In this document: one piece after another, positions 47,198 to 61,589 of the stretch
Numbering within the stretch: the first letter of the stretch is position 1
Layout of the letters: each line of letters starts with the position of its first letter
NCBI GenBank assembly: GCA_003344405.1
Contig: NOWV01000012.1
Span: forward strand, 868,001 to 932,000
Origin: Trichoplax sp. H2
Taxonomy: Eukaryota > Placozoa > Uniplacotomia > Trichoplacea
Length of the DNA: 64,000 bases
Direction: 5' to 3'
Position numbers and translations under genes: made by a program
Notes under the pieces: generated by a model
The model's input: the letters and a program-made list of their open reading frames with translations, nothing else
The model's database searches: none
Told to the model about the DNA's origin: nothing

Positions 47198-48375
47198 TTC
47201 TATAGGCTATTCATCTACATGAAGGATATATTATAATTTAAACTTACTCTTCAACCATGTACGAGTCAATCAATTCCATTTCTTTTTCTTATGGATTATC
47301 ATCAATTTTGACTACTGTATTAATTCATATGCTAACGATAGATGATAATTCGTGTTATAAATTGTTAAAGTAATTACGGATTTACGATAACGGTAGTCAG
47401 TGACCAGATTAGCTAAAGGTGTAGACAGACAATCAATCACTCGATAAAAGTAGAACTAGCAAAATTGTAATATGAATGCAGTAGGTAATCAGTAAGTATT
47501 GTTGTGTCATATTTCATGAAGTACATCAGTGCGTTATTTCTAGATGTTATCAAATTGTACGAAAGTTGCACTTAGAGTATGATAGCAATGACTCCAAGAT
47601 TAGATTAATCGTTACTACCTTACATTACCTCTCTAGTTAGTTGTTATAGTGTGGCTTACAAATTCGACACGTAGTTTACATCTCGATGAAAATCTTCTAC
47701 GCTGTATCAAGATAGGCGGTCGTGATTTTTTAAATATTCATACCGATCACAAATCATTTCAAGTACAGTCCTACCTCTATAATCCATGTCATGACATCAT
47801 AGTCTCAATTTTTTACATTGATATTAGCAATATGTAGCCACAAAAGAAATGTATATTGTAGACTATACCATTTTCATTAGTTATGATTGTGATATAAATT
47901 TTTAAAATAATCAGAAATATAATGGCTAAAACACTTGCCAATACGAAATATGAATTATTATGATAGATAAATCAATCGCATCGCTACTAACATACTGGGC
48001 AACCTTTGCCTTTTAGTGCTTGCGTGGACGTATCCGTGACTGTTTTAATGTTTTACAGTATGCGGCAACGTGAATAAATATTCTGTTCCTGTGCTATGTT
48101 ATGGTTAAATTGTAGCTAAAGTCAAAATTGCACTTTAGCTGTAAATCAATATTTGCGATGCATAGGATAGATTACGATCTTAATCTGGTCTATCAGTTCA
48201 GTAGAGAGAAATGAAATCAATTTCGATTGATAGTATAATCTACCAAATTTGACTAAAATCTTTGTAATCAATTTATAACAGATTCGTTAAGTTTAATAAA
48301 TAATAAGTTTTCAATATAGCGGCTTTATATATTCTTGAAATGGAACAATATAATGGTGGCTAACGTTGCCACAGG

Positions 48376-48434
48376 TGTACAATATATAATATATATTGTA
48401 TAATATTATAATATTATTATTGTATAATATTATA
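48376..48434. repeat. AT-only palindromic block
   Basis: Overlapping copies of 'tataatatta' and 'attgtataat' form a self-complementary AT block. It is low complexity and could adopt a hairpin or cruciform. Confidence 0.7.
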
Positions 48435-50772
48435 GTAAATTTTTCTTGGGATGAGTAACAATCGCAATGTTATAGTCGATACACAATCAATCACATTCAG
48501 TAATATATATCTCATATGAAGTTCATTTTAAGTCGCGCCTTGTAGTATGTTGTAACGATATTTTTAATTTAGGAGATCTATCTTTATTTACGAACAGAAC
48601 AGTTCTTTAGATTAGAAACGTAAAAGTTTAAACTTTACTTCATCATAAGCTTAGGCCACAATCTCAATGGTTAACCGTAATTAGGATTATCATTATTTAC
48701 ATTTATAATATCTTAGTACGCATAAAGATAATTTTTACTAAGAATTTGTTAATGCAATCATGAGAAATTTATAATTAGACAAAGGATATCATGTTGGAAT
48801 CATGTAATGAATATTTTCCTTACTGAAATCATTGTGATCAACAATCTTCAATTAAAAATCATCGACATTGTATGATTGCCATTTCTTTTACCGTTCACTT
48901 AATATGCTGGTAAGTATGCATATTATGATGGGCATGGATAATGGATAGATATGATATGGTAATTAATGTCATTTATTAATCTCTCATTATACTCAGATAT
49001 ACAGATCCTATACGGTCATACAATAGTTAGATTAGAATAAAGTAATATTAAAAATTTCGGATGAAGGAGAAATACGAACTGACTACCGTACTGTATTATC
49101 TAGATTTTTTTCCTTTTTTAATCGAACACTACTGTGCCGGGTAAATTGATATCTTCAAGTTTTAATCTTATCAGTTTCGGAATAAAAATTGGATATTTTT
49201 ATACAATAACTTACCACTTAAAAACTTATTAAAAGAAATTCTAAGCCAGTTTTATAATTTTATTAAGTAATTGCTATCGCTACACAAATATATATTATCT
49301 AGCAGATTTCATTCGGAAATTTCTTTACTACAAATTGACCGATGATACTGAATCATTTATTACAAGACGGTAATATATGAGATTATTTTAGATTATATAT
49401 TAATCGTATATTAATATATATGGGTATATGTAACGGTGCAAAAACTACATTTAATTAGTTATTAACCCCGTAATACAACATACTTTCTAGTTGTATTTCT
49501 CTATGCTGTGCAGGTGGGCTGAGACCACACGCTATATAATTATATCCAAGTGAGATTTTTTAATTTAGATACGTTTTAAATCTTTTTACTTGATATCATC
49601 GCTCGTATGTAATAGACTAAAAAGTCTGATCTTATTTTCTATGCAAAAACAACATACGTCAATAACTGGTCAATTGTACCGGAATAAAATTAGATATGAG
49701 TCATACTATTCTTTATAATTTCGCTATTGTGTGTATTGTATGCAGATAACCTGCACTCTACTACTGTATAGAATTTTATACTTATTGGATGTTTTCTCTC
49801 AATACATAATGCTTTCTAATCTTTCTATCGCGATTATTATTTTACAATGACACCTTTAATCTGGGCTACTGCAGATATAAGTAGCTTTTAACTAATAAAA
49901 TGATAATTTTATTTTTAATATTACTATTTGGATCAAAGTTTACTGCCAAACTATTCTGTACAGCACTGCATAATCTCTAGATAAATTGGACAACCCTTGC
50001 TAATGATGTATTCTTACTTTATCAAAAGTTTACCAATTGCGACAGAAATTGAATGCATATTTATCTTTTTTATAGCTTATCATATTCAAATATTATATCA
50101 TTTGATTTTCTTTAATAATAGTTGAAATGAGATTTAGTAGATAATTAAAAACTCGAATTATGATGCTAAATGAAAACACGAATTCATAGGTTGTAGTAAT
50201 TAGTTAAATCTTAGAATACTACTAACTATATTTTTAGAGTTGCTTATCTATCCAACACTAATTAAAATGCAATAAAGGATCAGTTACTGTATGTATTGTT
50301 TTTTTTAGCCTATTCTTTGATTTATATACGTACACTATCTCATAATTTAGGTATTGATGTCAAGCTGGGAAAAGTTTGGCTACTAGAAAGACGCATTGTA
50401 TATTATATAATTGACGTGCATTCTAGTAGATAATATGCTGTACTACAGAAGTAATAAAAATTTCAATAACTTCCAAACATATAAATATTTGCTTTGATAA
50501 TCATTTTCATTCTCAAAATTGTTACGGCTTGCTTGTTTCTATAGCAGAAATATGAGATAACAGTACTTTCAATGTAATTCATTTTTCGTAATCATATTCT
50601 CCCATATTTGATGATATATCCCCTTGCTTTATTTATTTCTGTGTTAATTCATTATTGATTCGTAATCCGATCTTGTAATTGATCATTACGGCATATTATT
50701 TTTGATGCTTTGATAATAATTATGTTTTCGACCAAGATTCACAGTCTGTCATTTTTTATTGGGCACGTATTT

Positions 50773-51012
50773 TACATGAATTACCTTATATATCATTGTT
50801 TATCAGGAAAAGCATGAAACAAATATTCATAATACCTTCTATTACCAAACATGAAGTTTACATCATTTTATTTTTGTATATTGTAAACATATTCTACATT
50901 AATTGCCATATATATCATTGTTCAACAGAAATAATGCTGGACGAATTTTCACAATACCTTTTCCTTTTCCTTAACGTGAAGTTTATATCAACTTATTTTT
51001 GTATAATATCAA
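50773..51012. repeat. Diverged tandem duplication of an approximately 121-bp segment
   Basis: Copies at about 50773-50890 and 50894-51012 share 'atatatcattgtt', 'ttcacaatacctt' or 'ttcataatacctt', 'catgaagttta' or 'cgtgaagttta', and 'cttatttttgtata' or 'ttttatttttgtata' in the same order. Substitutions are numerous, so it is old. The open frame that crosses it is probably incidental. Confidence 0.75.
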
Positions 51013-54000
51013 GTGTTGGCAATCAGGCTGATATGAATGACGCGAATAAATAGTAAAGTTTAAAGCATAAATCTGTTTCAAAGAATTTCTAAACTGATTC
51101 AAAGATCTATACAGCATTCCGATCGCTGTAAACTTTGTAAACTTCCTTGTTTATGCTGCATTCTGTCAAGAATATTAAATCAGTTATACTCGTATGGCTA
51201 TTTGGCACTTCCTCAATAATAAAACTACGTTACTTTAGAGTAAAAGAATAGTAGAAAGTCAGGATAAGAGATTTCCAGATAATGATTTTTGAGTTACAAA
51301 ATAGCCATTATGCGTATGATTATAGCCACAACATGTACTTATAAATATAATTTGAAGACTTATTATTTCGATCAGTTCCAATTTCGATTTGATTTCAAGA
51401 GATAAACGCGCTTACTACCACGATTGCTACCATTTGTAGCATATAAACTTGATAGCTCTGCCTCGAAGTAGAAATTTAATCTTGATAGAAAGAAAGGATT
51501 ATAAACTACTACATTGTTATTTGTTGGTGCCCGACAATCGTATATATTGGATCGAAACATCCTTCACTTATGGAACTTAAATGGATTAAAAATATGGCTA
51601 CTGGTGTAAAACATAGATGGCAACTTTGCAAGTATAGATTACTGTAAGCTTTACTGTAGTGGTGGTATATGTTACGTTTAAAGCAATTAGCTTGATCGAA
51701 TTGTTGTAAAAGTTGTTAATTTTTCCAAATTTATTGAATGATATAACTAGTTCTATACTATTCTTTATACACTAATTCAAATCAATACTGGATTATGAAT
51801 CGATTTTAGAGATCAGGATAGAGGTTTAGTCTCGGTCTTAAAAATTTGAATTCAACTTTCAACTGAATATTTAAATCTGCTATCAATATAAAGTACTTGA
51901 AGACTTTCCGCAAATTCTTTCTTCTGTGTTAGATCGTGAGAGATTCTGTATTGATAATAACAATGTGAAGAAAAGGCTATTTATATTACTTTGGCTTAAA
52001 TTAACTTTCTAATTGAAAAGAAAGAGTATTTTAACATAAATTCAGCCTGTTTAGGCGATTGGTCTACTCCAGTGACCCTGCTGCCTATTGTGTGCAAGTT
52101 ATGATTGACATTATCATAACTTCGTTTAGAAGTTAGTTATTAAAAGATATCACAGTAAACTAATTAAATCAGTTCTATGAGTTGACTTTAATATAGTGCA
52201 TCAATACTAGCATCCTTAATAATTACGACTATTAATTTCAAAAATATTGGCAGTAAGAAATCAATGCGGCTTTGAATTCAATCTATTTATCAAATCAATT
52301 ACGTTTACATACTGGTCCCACTATCTTCTAGCATGATTCAAGGAATAAGCAATTTAGATACTTAAATTGAATTATTTGTTTTTGATAGTAGCAATACCTC
52401 AACGATTATGCTAAAGCTGTCAAAACTCATAAAACGTAATGATGTACATGTTAACTGTTTATTGATGTGGTCTAAATGGATCATTCTGTTTTTTATCAAC
52501 TTTACATCTCACTTGATCCAGATCAGAGATTGTAAAGGTAAAGTTTTTTACCCGAATAGCGATTTAAGAAGTCAGTATACTGTGATTATCTAGTTATATT
52601 GATAGGATTCTGATATAATAATTTATTGTATATTTACAATAATGAGATTAGAATAAAATTTCCTATTCAAGGTGAAAAAACTTTAAATGATTAATGCGTA
52701 TCCGCGTAAGCAACATGACGGGAAACTCTTTTATGCTTACAATATAGTACAGCGTATATCACTTCTAAATAATACATCATCGAGTACGTCATTCGAGGGA
52801 AAAATATTCCAAAATGTGATACAGAAAGTCCCTACAGATAAAAGACTTTTGCTTATCGATAGGCAACCTCGATAAATTGATTTACTAAAGGCATGGATGG
52901 TACGATGATCTATGCCATAATAATGGATCGGTAAAAACTTTCTTCACAGAAATTTTAATGGTGCAGATGTCGTTTCTATTGTATTAGTTCAATAGTACTT
53001 ATAGGTTTATGCGTATGCTAGATTGATCACCAACATTTTTTCTATGATTGGTATTGATATCGATTTAATTAATCTAATTATGCATTAACAGCGTCATCGA
53101 CATTAATTATTTATTCGTCGCGCTAAGAAGTAAATCGTAATTGGAAATCGTCTCATCTCTGTAAATGGATGGGGTTTGCTTGTTCTTAATGACATTTTTA
53201 AAGTAATAGTAGTATAACATTTGCTAATTTTCCTTTACTTTAAAGTGTTATATATTCAAAATGGTAAAATCTCGAAATTGCTATAATACATCGCTTGACT
53301 CACGTACATACAATATCACGTTAAAATTGAATTTTTGAATATGTCTGTCATGATATAGCGTTATTTTTTTCTGCACAGGGGTTCACTGAATTGCACTAAT
53401 TTTTTGATACCTAGATGATATATTTATGTTTACTAAAGGATATTCAACTAAGACTAGCTGTATCTTAGTAATTTTAGTGTCAATCTTGCTTATGAATTTG
53501 TATAGATATTCTTTCCCTTTAAAGACTTTGGATACAACTATGGCATTGTATCATTTATGTCTGTAGTTCTATTCTATCTTGATATTATGAAACAGAGCCG
53601 AGTACTGCAAGTTAAAATTTACGTAAAGCATAAAATAATCTTAACAAATTAAAGGGCGTTGAGATTTTATGCACTTGTGTAATTCTGATGGGATAGGCGA
53701 AGGTAGATACTATTATATAAGCGTATAATTATACGAAAACACAAAGTGATTTTTATCGCATGGATAATTGGGCTATCTACCTTTCGTCTACCTATAACAA
53801 AGGTAGCATTATTTGGAAAGGAAACTAGCAACATACGGAAGTGTTATGTCCTCAATCATTGAATGTTGTTCTAAAATACACGTGTAAATGGGCTCAAGAT
53901 TTCGATCTATCTTCCGTCTCTTGATATGTACATTTATTGTGATACAGATATGCACTCATCCACTTCAAGCTCAAGCCACACATACTGTCTAAAATACATT

Positions 54001-54805
54001 ATCGTCCGCAGGCACATTTAAAATCGATAACAAGAGATCCAACATAACATTATATTAATAGATTTCAATATACGATCAAATGATAGTTAGTTATTTTATA
54101 ACATTTACGACTTAAGAAATAAGATTTCTATGAACTAGCTAAATTCGTAATATGCTAGCTGAAGACTTATATAACAATACTATAATATCATTTTACACGG
54201 TAACAGCAAATATCTTTCCTATTAAGAGATACAATTGAATATTAATTCTAAATGAAGCAAAGAAAGTTAAGTAATATTAGCAGATAAAAATTTCTTCATC
54301 AATGTGTTATAAAGTCGACAGGTATAGCTAATTGATGTACTTTAACAACGTTCTAGAACTGCAGTAAATTTCAGGTTTTAATACCATGTTGCATACAACT
54401 GAGTATCGAGAACATTAAACAACGTTATACAGAAATGCCAAAACAAAGTGTACATTACAACAGTAAGTATGTACAAGTTTAATATTAATCTAAGTTTAGA
54501 TAAGAGTGTTTTCGTTGTATACAGTAGACAAAACTTGGACTGCAAATACAACAGTCTAAAGAATTAAAACAAGATCATAAGTAGCTTAATTTTCCTCGAT
54601 ACAGTTGACACAGTCACAAGTGAACGCGATCGAAGACGCTAAAGTAATCAAATAATAATTATTAGTGACTCTTGCTTCTTTTGCAGAGTCGTTAAATGGC
54701 ACTTGTAAAGTGCAATTTGACTAAGTTCTAAAACGTGTACTACAAGTAGAACGTCCGATTTCAATTGAGTTTGAATACGACACAGACAAAATAAAAAAGT
54801 TATTT

Positions 54806-57800
54806 CTACAGTATCGTACAACAGCCTCCTTCGTCGGTTTTCCCTTGGACTTTACCTAGAAGTAATATATAATGCGTGAGAATCCCAACACTAAATCAAT
54901 TGACTTTTTGTACTTTCCAATTATTACAGGGCAGGTTATAAACAGATTACGAGTCGATACAGTTAGTTTTTCTAACATATGGAGTACGCCAGAATTGATT
55001 AACTGATTAAGTCACGTATTCTATCGCAAATGCTACCATCTACTGTAGCATGTTAAAATTGGATTTATACCTTGTGATGAAGGCTCTGGAATGTTTTCCC
55101 TCGCAACTAGATGCATAACAGTTGTTTTACCTGCCGGCAACCTCATTGCTGGATACCGTAAATAGGAAATGAACAATTTGAGTACGCATCGATTAATTGT
55201 AGAAACTTTACTGTTCAGCGAAAAACACATGTACTGTACAGTATTATAACTATGGAATGGCTATAAATGCATATAGGGGAAAAACTTTTTTTTAATACTT
55301 AGATAACATCAATTACATAATTATCAGCTAGTGCTATTACCAAGCGATAAATGCCTGCTAGTACGGTAATAGTTATCAGAGTTGGATATAGTACGATTAA
55401 GTACAAAGTTAATTATTTGTAATCCAGCTACTTTGAATAATAATATTTGTCCTATTGATTACCATGTTATTAACGTTTCTACACGACCGAAGTTACTTAC
55501 AACTTAATATTGATTCGTTTTGCAGAAATCTGCCTTGATAGATCAATCGTAACTTGCTGGAATTGTCGACAGCTTCGTCTTCCCATTCTATAAATATAAT
55601 TTATTTTTAAGTTAACGACCAACGGCAAGAGTTATAATCATGTTAGCTATAGTAGACAATGGAGATTACAGACTGTATTACAGTAATTTATCCTCTATGG
55701 TCTTGTTAGCAAGGAGTTACTTGGTTGAAAGACCGTAATATTACTGAGCATTTGTAGAACATTACTCCAAAAATTGGTATTATCCACTGTTAAGCGGGCA
55801 TACAAAAACTATTGAATAAATTGGTTTGAACCATGTTGGTGCTTTTTTTCAATATCTAATTGTAGAGTCTAATATCTTCGTGGAGAAGGCTGCAGTGTGC
55901 AGTACAGTATAATATGTTCATCTTATCTGTTTACCATCTAAATACTGTACCTTATCCTATGAGTTATCATGTTTTTACGTGCTACTACGGAGATTTTGAC
56001 TAGTTTCACTATTGTAGGTATTTATTGAGGATTTTTACCTGGTGGCCAATTATTGAAAACGTGCTGTGTTATGTCTCCAGCAGCAGTTTCCGGAAGAAAT
56101 AAGAATTCGTGCGTTTTACCGGTCACCAAAATTAATTTTAGGTTTATCTGTTAAGAATAGAGAGGTATAAGAAAAGCAAGAATCAAATTTGATATTCAAA
56201 AGAATGGCAGTACGCTTCTGACTTTGTTAAAATTTTTTCTATCTATAAGAAAATGCATCAGCAGAGTGATTGCAAAGTCAGTACGAATATTCGATTGCGT
56301 AGTAATATTAAAGATTTCCATGAATAGCCTGATCAGATTTCAACTATTCCAATTTCATTTTAAAACTAGGTTATAGCATCAAGCGGAAAAGGCTACACCT
56401 CTATACAGAATAGGGTTAATATTATACAGTAAGTACATTCAGTGCTCCATGAGCAATGGATTATGTACTGTGTCTAAGATTTGGGCTTAAGTTAGCATTT
56501 GTAATTTGTGGAGTTTATTGGTTATAAACTCTTTGGACAAGGAGGATATTGCTTGATACAACGCATGGAGATTTTTTATCTCTATTAAATAAGACTTGGA
56601 TAATTAACGCTTCGTCAGTCCAACCAAATGATCAATTCTTATGATTGATCGTAACATAATGTTGGTTAATATACAGTAATAGCAGTTTATCAGAATGATC
56701 CATTCAGCCCACTGTGCAGCGTGTACAGTATACGTGGTTAGTAACATGGTCAACCATCGAGGGTAGAAAGTTAAAATGAACTGTGCACCAAACAAGGTAG
56801 ACCAACTTTGCTTGGTGGTATTTGTTTTGCAATGTAGAGCCAAAACATTGAATACCATCTAGTACAAAAGTGGCAAGATAGTAACCGGTGTTTTTACCAC
56901 TACTTTTAAAAAATACTGTACGTATTTATCATGATCAGGATGATGTTATTTTGGCTGGAATTGAATGAGTGGAAAGTTGGTTTTACTGATGATCGGTATA
57001 GCAGTTTGTTGGTTTTCAATTCACTCTTTCATCTTGTCTATATAGTATTTTTAATATTAAATACGACAGGACTTTGTTGGGTGGTCTGATGTTTTAAAAA
57101 GGCAATGTCCGCATACCTCCTGTACGGTATTCGAATTCATTTATGATCTTGCTGTACTGTATTGAACGTACATTCGATCAAGGCCAGAGGCATGTTGATT
57201 ATCAATTGGATGAATTTACGACTTTAGGAAAGAGTACGCCAATAGTTTTGATGATGATTGCCCTGGTTAACCAGGGTCGTCTACACTTCTTCGATCGTTA
57301 TTTGTTAAGAATTTTTTTTTATTGCCTACAAGAAGTGATGCTCGATGAAACATTTCATCTAGTAAATAGGAATGTACGTGTGTGCGATCTAGCGCAGAGT
57401 GTGATAGCGTCTGGGGTTTTGAACATTGCACTGTCATAATGCTTGTCAAAGCAGGGTTTTTACTTAGATAGTAGAGTCCAACTCTACTAAATCATGGCCA
57501 TAGTACTGGCATGGATTAGTCATTTATTAGTAATCCACACTACAGTATAGGTGTATCCATTAGCTGATCAACTTTCTCGTTGTTAACATAATGTAGTACT
57601 GTATTCAAGTCATGACCGGGTAACAATGTAGGAATTTATAAATTAAATGAGAGAGATTATATATTCTAAAGAGTAAATACATCTACAGTACAGTAGTCGA
57701 TCGTAGTCGGGCAATCTGTCCATGGTAAATAGATTCCATCCAAATGGATCTCATTGACAGAGTCTTGTAGGTTAGCGTGATCTCATTGGAGGCTTGAAAA

Positions 57801-59220
57801 CGAAGTAGGTTTTATTAGAATGTGTATTTATTTTGGGTTATGGCAAAAAGAAAGTCCAGTCCAGTCGATGGTAATCCAATAATGAAAGGCATGAAAACGA
57901 AATGAGATAAATAAAATTAATAAACAGTTGGTCCCGACAGGAAGTGTGGAAATGCGACACCCGACATCTCTTTAATGATGCATTTATTGACTGTATTATG
58001 AGTACTTGAGTGGTGGAACAGGGTATCCTTCATGTTGAGTAAGTGGATAACGAAAAGAGTATTGGACTGTTAGCGTCTTGGTCAATCTATATCCGCGTAG
58101 TTCCTCTTGAGTTAAGGTTGGCAGTCTTTGTTCAAGACATGATCAAGAATGAATTTTATCAAGTTGGTAGTCGACTACCACGGTAGAAAGGATCAGTCTT
58201 CCCGTCTATGCTGTCCTTTATTCCATACATGGATGTCTACTATTCATTTTACCCTGGACTCCATGCAGTACACTTTACAGTAGAAGCGGGGGGGACAAAG
58301 TGAATTTAACATGAAGTAGGAAGATTGTCTCATGTCAAGAAAAAAAGAAATTGACTTTTCTACCATCAAGCATACTCTAGTAGTTGGTGGTTTTTTACGT
58401 TTGTTGCAAAAGAAATAACTGCAAATAGCTAGGAATCAATCGATCGATCAAAGCGATGGATTTTTTTTTGTTATTGAAGGGATCATTTGATGGACTGTTG
58501 AAAGATGCAACAGTCTTGGTGGTTGCATTTTCTACTACTCGTAGAGTAGTGCCAGCGATGAACACGCCAAAAAATGATACTGGTCGGATAGACCGGTGTA
58601 TCGAGCGTTGATTCAGTATGTTAAATTGTTAATATTGTCGGGCGATTAAATGGATCTTTATTATCGGCCATCGACTAAAAATAGCCAAGGACGTATTTTA
58701 TGAATGGCTACAAAATTGCAAAAGGTAGACAGTACTTGTTGATGATGTTGGCAGCCTGGCACGGGATAGTCACTGTATTGCAGTAGTAGTAGTAGGATAC
58801 CTTGCAATTTCTGTTGTTATGAATAGAGTATGGCCATTTCCTTGTCTTGCATTGCAGTCCATTAGTATTGGCATATGCAACATGGCCTACTTGAGAACTC
58901 CATGTTGACGTTTACAAAACTGCATGAAAAGACAAGTGGTGAAAAGTGTGTATGGACTAGTAGGCTACACCCAACACTACAGTAAGATGGCTCAAATAAC
59001 AGCAGTACCGGTCAGCGTTGTTGCGATAGAATTGGATAGGACAAATTGGGGTAGAAAGGAAAAATACACCTTGACTGCAAAACCAAGTTCTACTCCAAAT
59101 TCATGGAACTAACAATACATGCATGACATGATATACTGGAAGGGATCAAAATGAAAAAGGATTGAAGGCAAAGAAATAAATCAAATGGTTTACCTTGTCC
59201 GGTGGGATCGTCGCAGGCAT
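54806..59220 (-). CDS. UBL3: UBL3, membrane-anchored ubiquitin-fold protein
   Basis: Five exons join in frame: 59220-59194, 56147-56039, 55587-55501, 55148-55071 and 54855-54806. They total 351 nt, or 116 residues plus stop, against 117 in human UBL3. Exon 1 encodes MPATIPPDK. Exon 2 starts INLKLILVTGKTHEFLF and ends FNNWPP. Exon 3 holds EWEDEAV and LRLIYQGRFLQ. Exon 4 holds RLPAGKTTVMHLVAREN followed by IPEPSSQG. Exon 5 ends GGCCTIL, giving a CTIL CaaX box for prenylation (human CVIL). The fold is ubiquitin-like without a diglycine end, so it is not conjugated. Family members are membrane-tethered and in animals have been linked to protein sorting into small extracellular vesicles. The first intron is about 3.05 kb and the others are 0.2-0.5 kb. 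The start lies beside the repeat array shared with ALKBH8. Confidence 0.95.
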
Positions 59221-59688
59221 CACGGAATCGACCTTGGTGTCGAACGGCAGTTGAATGCAATGAACGACTTGCTGGGAAAAATAGCAGCAAAGCGGTGCTT
59301 CAAAGTATCCTTCAATTGATGTATTTGTTGTCGAAGAGTGTCAAGGCAGCAAGTGCGCCCGTACAACAGATTTTTAATGTTGTAATAACGTTTTAATTCC
59401 ACAAAATACTTGATTAAAACTGCTTTGAAAAAAAACCCAGCATAGAGATGAGTGACGATCAAGTCGAAAAGGATGGCAGGGTCGTCACTTGAAACAGTGT
59501 CCAGTCCAGTACAGTACTGTACTGGATGGAAAATACTGTACCATACAGTACAACAGACAAAGTACTGTAACACTACAGTACACCGTACTGTGCACTGTAC
59601 ACTTGTACAGTACGGTATCTGAACTGTCTGTCTATCGTTGTGCCGATACAGTACTACTGTGCACTATACTGTACACCATAGTACAGTG

Positions 59689-59726
59689 CTGTAAGAAAAT
59701 TCGCACTGACCTGAATTTTCTTACAG
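59689..59726. repeat. Representative hairpin of the array (14-bp arms, 10-base loop)
   Basis: CTGTAAGAAAATTC, loop GCACTGACCT, GAATTTTCTTACAG. The same element recurs near 59869, 60049, 60361, 60532, 60698, 60908, 61126 and 61778 with small changes. Copies at 60361 and 60532 lose pairing at the base ('ctgaaag'). Confidence 0.9.
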
Positions 59727-60233
59727 TGTACAGTACAGTAAGTACAGTGCAGGACAGTACTGTAGACTACTGTGTATTATACTGTACTGTACAGTGCAGT
59801 AGCTGACCTGTCTATCGTTGTGCCGATACAGTACTACTGTACACTATACTGTACACTATAGTACGGTGCTATAAGAAAATTCGCACTGACCTGAATTTTC
59901 TTACAGTGTACAGTACGTACAGTGCAAGACTGTACTGTAGACTACTGTGTACTGTACTCAATAGTGTACTGTACAGTACAGTAGCTGACCTGTCTATCGT
60001 TGTGCCGATACAGTACTACTGTACATTATACTGTACAGTATATTACAGTGCTGTAAGAAAATTCGCACCGACCTGAATTTTCTTACGGTGTACAGTACAG
60101 TACGTACAGTACAGTACCGTACTGTAAGCTACAGTGTATGATACTGTACTAGACGTGGTTCACAAGTACTGTACACTGTACACTGTACAGTACAATAAAG
60201 TAGCTGACCTGTCTATCATTGTGCCGATACAGT

Positions 60234-60253
60234 NNNNNNNNNNNNNNNNNNNN
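60234..60253. other. Assembly gap (20 N)
   Basis: A run of exactly 20 N inside the repeat array. The fixed length suggests a placeholder, so the true distance is unknown. Confidence 0.99.
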
Positions 60254-61365
60254 GTTCACAAGTACTGTACACTGTACACTGTACAGTGCAGTAGCTGACC
60301 TGTCTATCGTTGTGCCGATACAGTACTACTGTGCACTATACTGTACACCATAGTACAGTGCTGAAAGAAAATTTGCACTGACTTGAATTTTCTTACAGTG
60401 TACAGTACTGTACTAGACGTGGTTCACAAGTACTGTACACTGTACACTGTACAGTGCAGTAGCTGACCTGTCTATCGTTGTGCCGATACAGTACTACAGA
60501 ACACTATACTGTACAGCATAGTACAGTGCTGAAAGAAAATTTGCACTGACCTGAATTTTCTTACAGTGTACAGTACTGTACTAGACGTGGTTCACAAGTA
60601 CTGTACACTGTACACTGTACAGTGCAGTAGCTGACCTGTCTATCGTTGTGCCGATACAGTACTACAGAACACTATACTGTACAGTATAGTACAGTGCTGT
60701 AAGAAAATTCGCACTGACCTGAATTTTCTTACAGTGTACAGTACGTACTGTGCAGGACCGTACTGTACTGTACTGTATGCAGTACTGTACTAGACGTGGT
60801 TCACAAGTACTGTACACTGTACACTGTACAGTACAGTAGCTGACCGGTCTATCGTTGTGCCGATACAGTACTACTGTACATTATACTGTACAGTATATTA
60901 CAGTGCTGTAAGAAAATTCGCACCGACCTGAATTTTCTTACGGTGTACAGTACGTACAGTACAGTACCGTACTGTAAGCTACAGTGTATGATACTGTACT
61001 AGACGTGGTTCACAAGTACTGTACACTGTACACTGTACAGTACAATAAAGTAGCTGACCTGTCTATCATTGTGCCGATACAGTACTACTGTACGCTATAC
61101 TGTACTGTACTGTATAGCACAGTGCTGTAAGAAAATTCGCACTGATCTGAATTTTCTTACAGTGTACAGTACGTACAGTACAGGACAGTACTGTACAGTA
61201 CTGTACTGTACACTGTACAGTACTAGACGTGGTTCACAAGTACTGTACAGTACTGTATTGTACTGTACCATTAATATTTGATGATTACAGTAATAAAGTA
61301 CTGTACTGTACTGTACTGTACTGTCTTAACGTCAACTGTAATTCAAGTGACATGGAATATCTTCA

Positions 61366-61373
61366 TGACGTCA
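61366..61373. promoter_or_regulatory. CRE palindrome TGACGTCA (also at 61931-61938)
   Basis: The CREB/ATF consensus lies inside the duplicated block upstream of ALKBH8 as 'catgacgtcatg'. The copy at 61931-61938 is about 350 bp from the ALKBH8 start. Function is inferred only. Confidence 0.3.
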
Positions 61374-61569
61374 TGCAGCATCTGGATCTTGGACTGACAG
61401 AGTGACAGTACGGTCCTCAAATGCTTCGCTGGTAGAACAACTGTACCAGTACACGACAGACCCTCTATGAACTACGGTGGCTGACAAGAGCCACCGTAAT
61501 GAACTGTATACTGTAGTCAGGTCTATACTGTACAGTGTACAGTACACAGCTCGATAGGTTACCATGGAA

Positions 61570-61589
61570 NNNNNNNNNNNNNNNNNNNN
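61570..61589. other. Assembly gap (20 N)
   Basis: A second run of exactly 20 N. Sequence on its two sides is nearly the same, so one side may be an allelic or false duplicate. Confidence 0.99.

Larger units (their letters stand above)
47198..54805. other. Long AT-rich region between Rab9 and UBL3 (convergent 3' ends)
   Basis: Rab9 and UBL3 converge on this 7.6-kb stretch. I found no exon with family similarity. Short open frames at 52408-52593 and 52687-52875 look like chance. A small AT palindrome block and a tandem duplication are listed separately. Confidence 0.5.

Noticed and set aside
52408-52875. Two short plus-strand open frames between Rab9 and UBL3
   Set aside because: No recognisable motif, different frames and no convincing splice link.
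57143-57439. 98-codon plus-strand open frame inside UBL3 intron 1
   Set aside because: No domain, no signal for transcription and an antisense intronic position. Likely chance.
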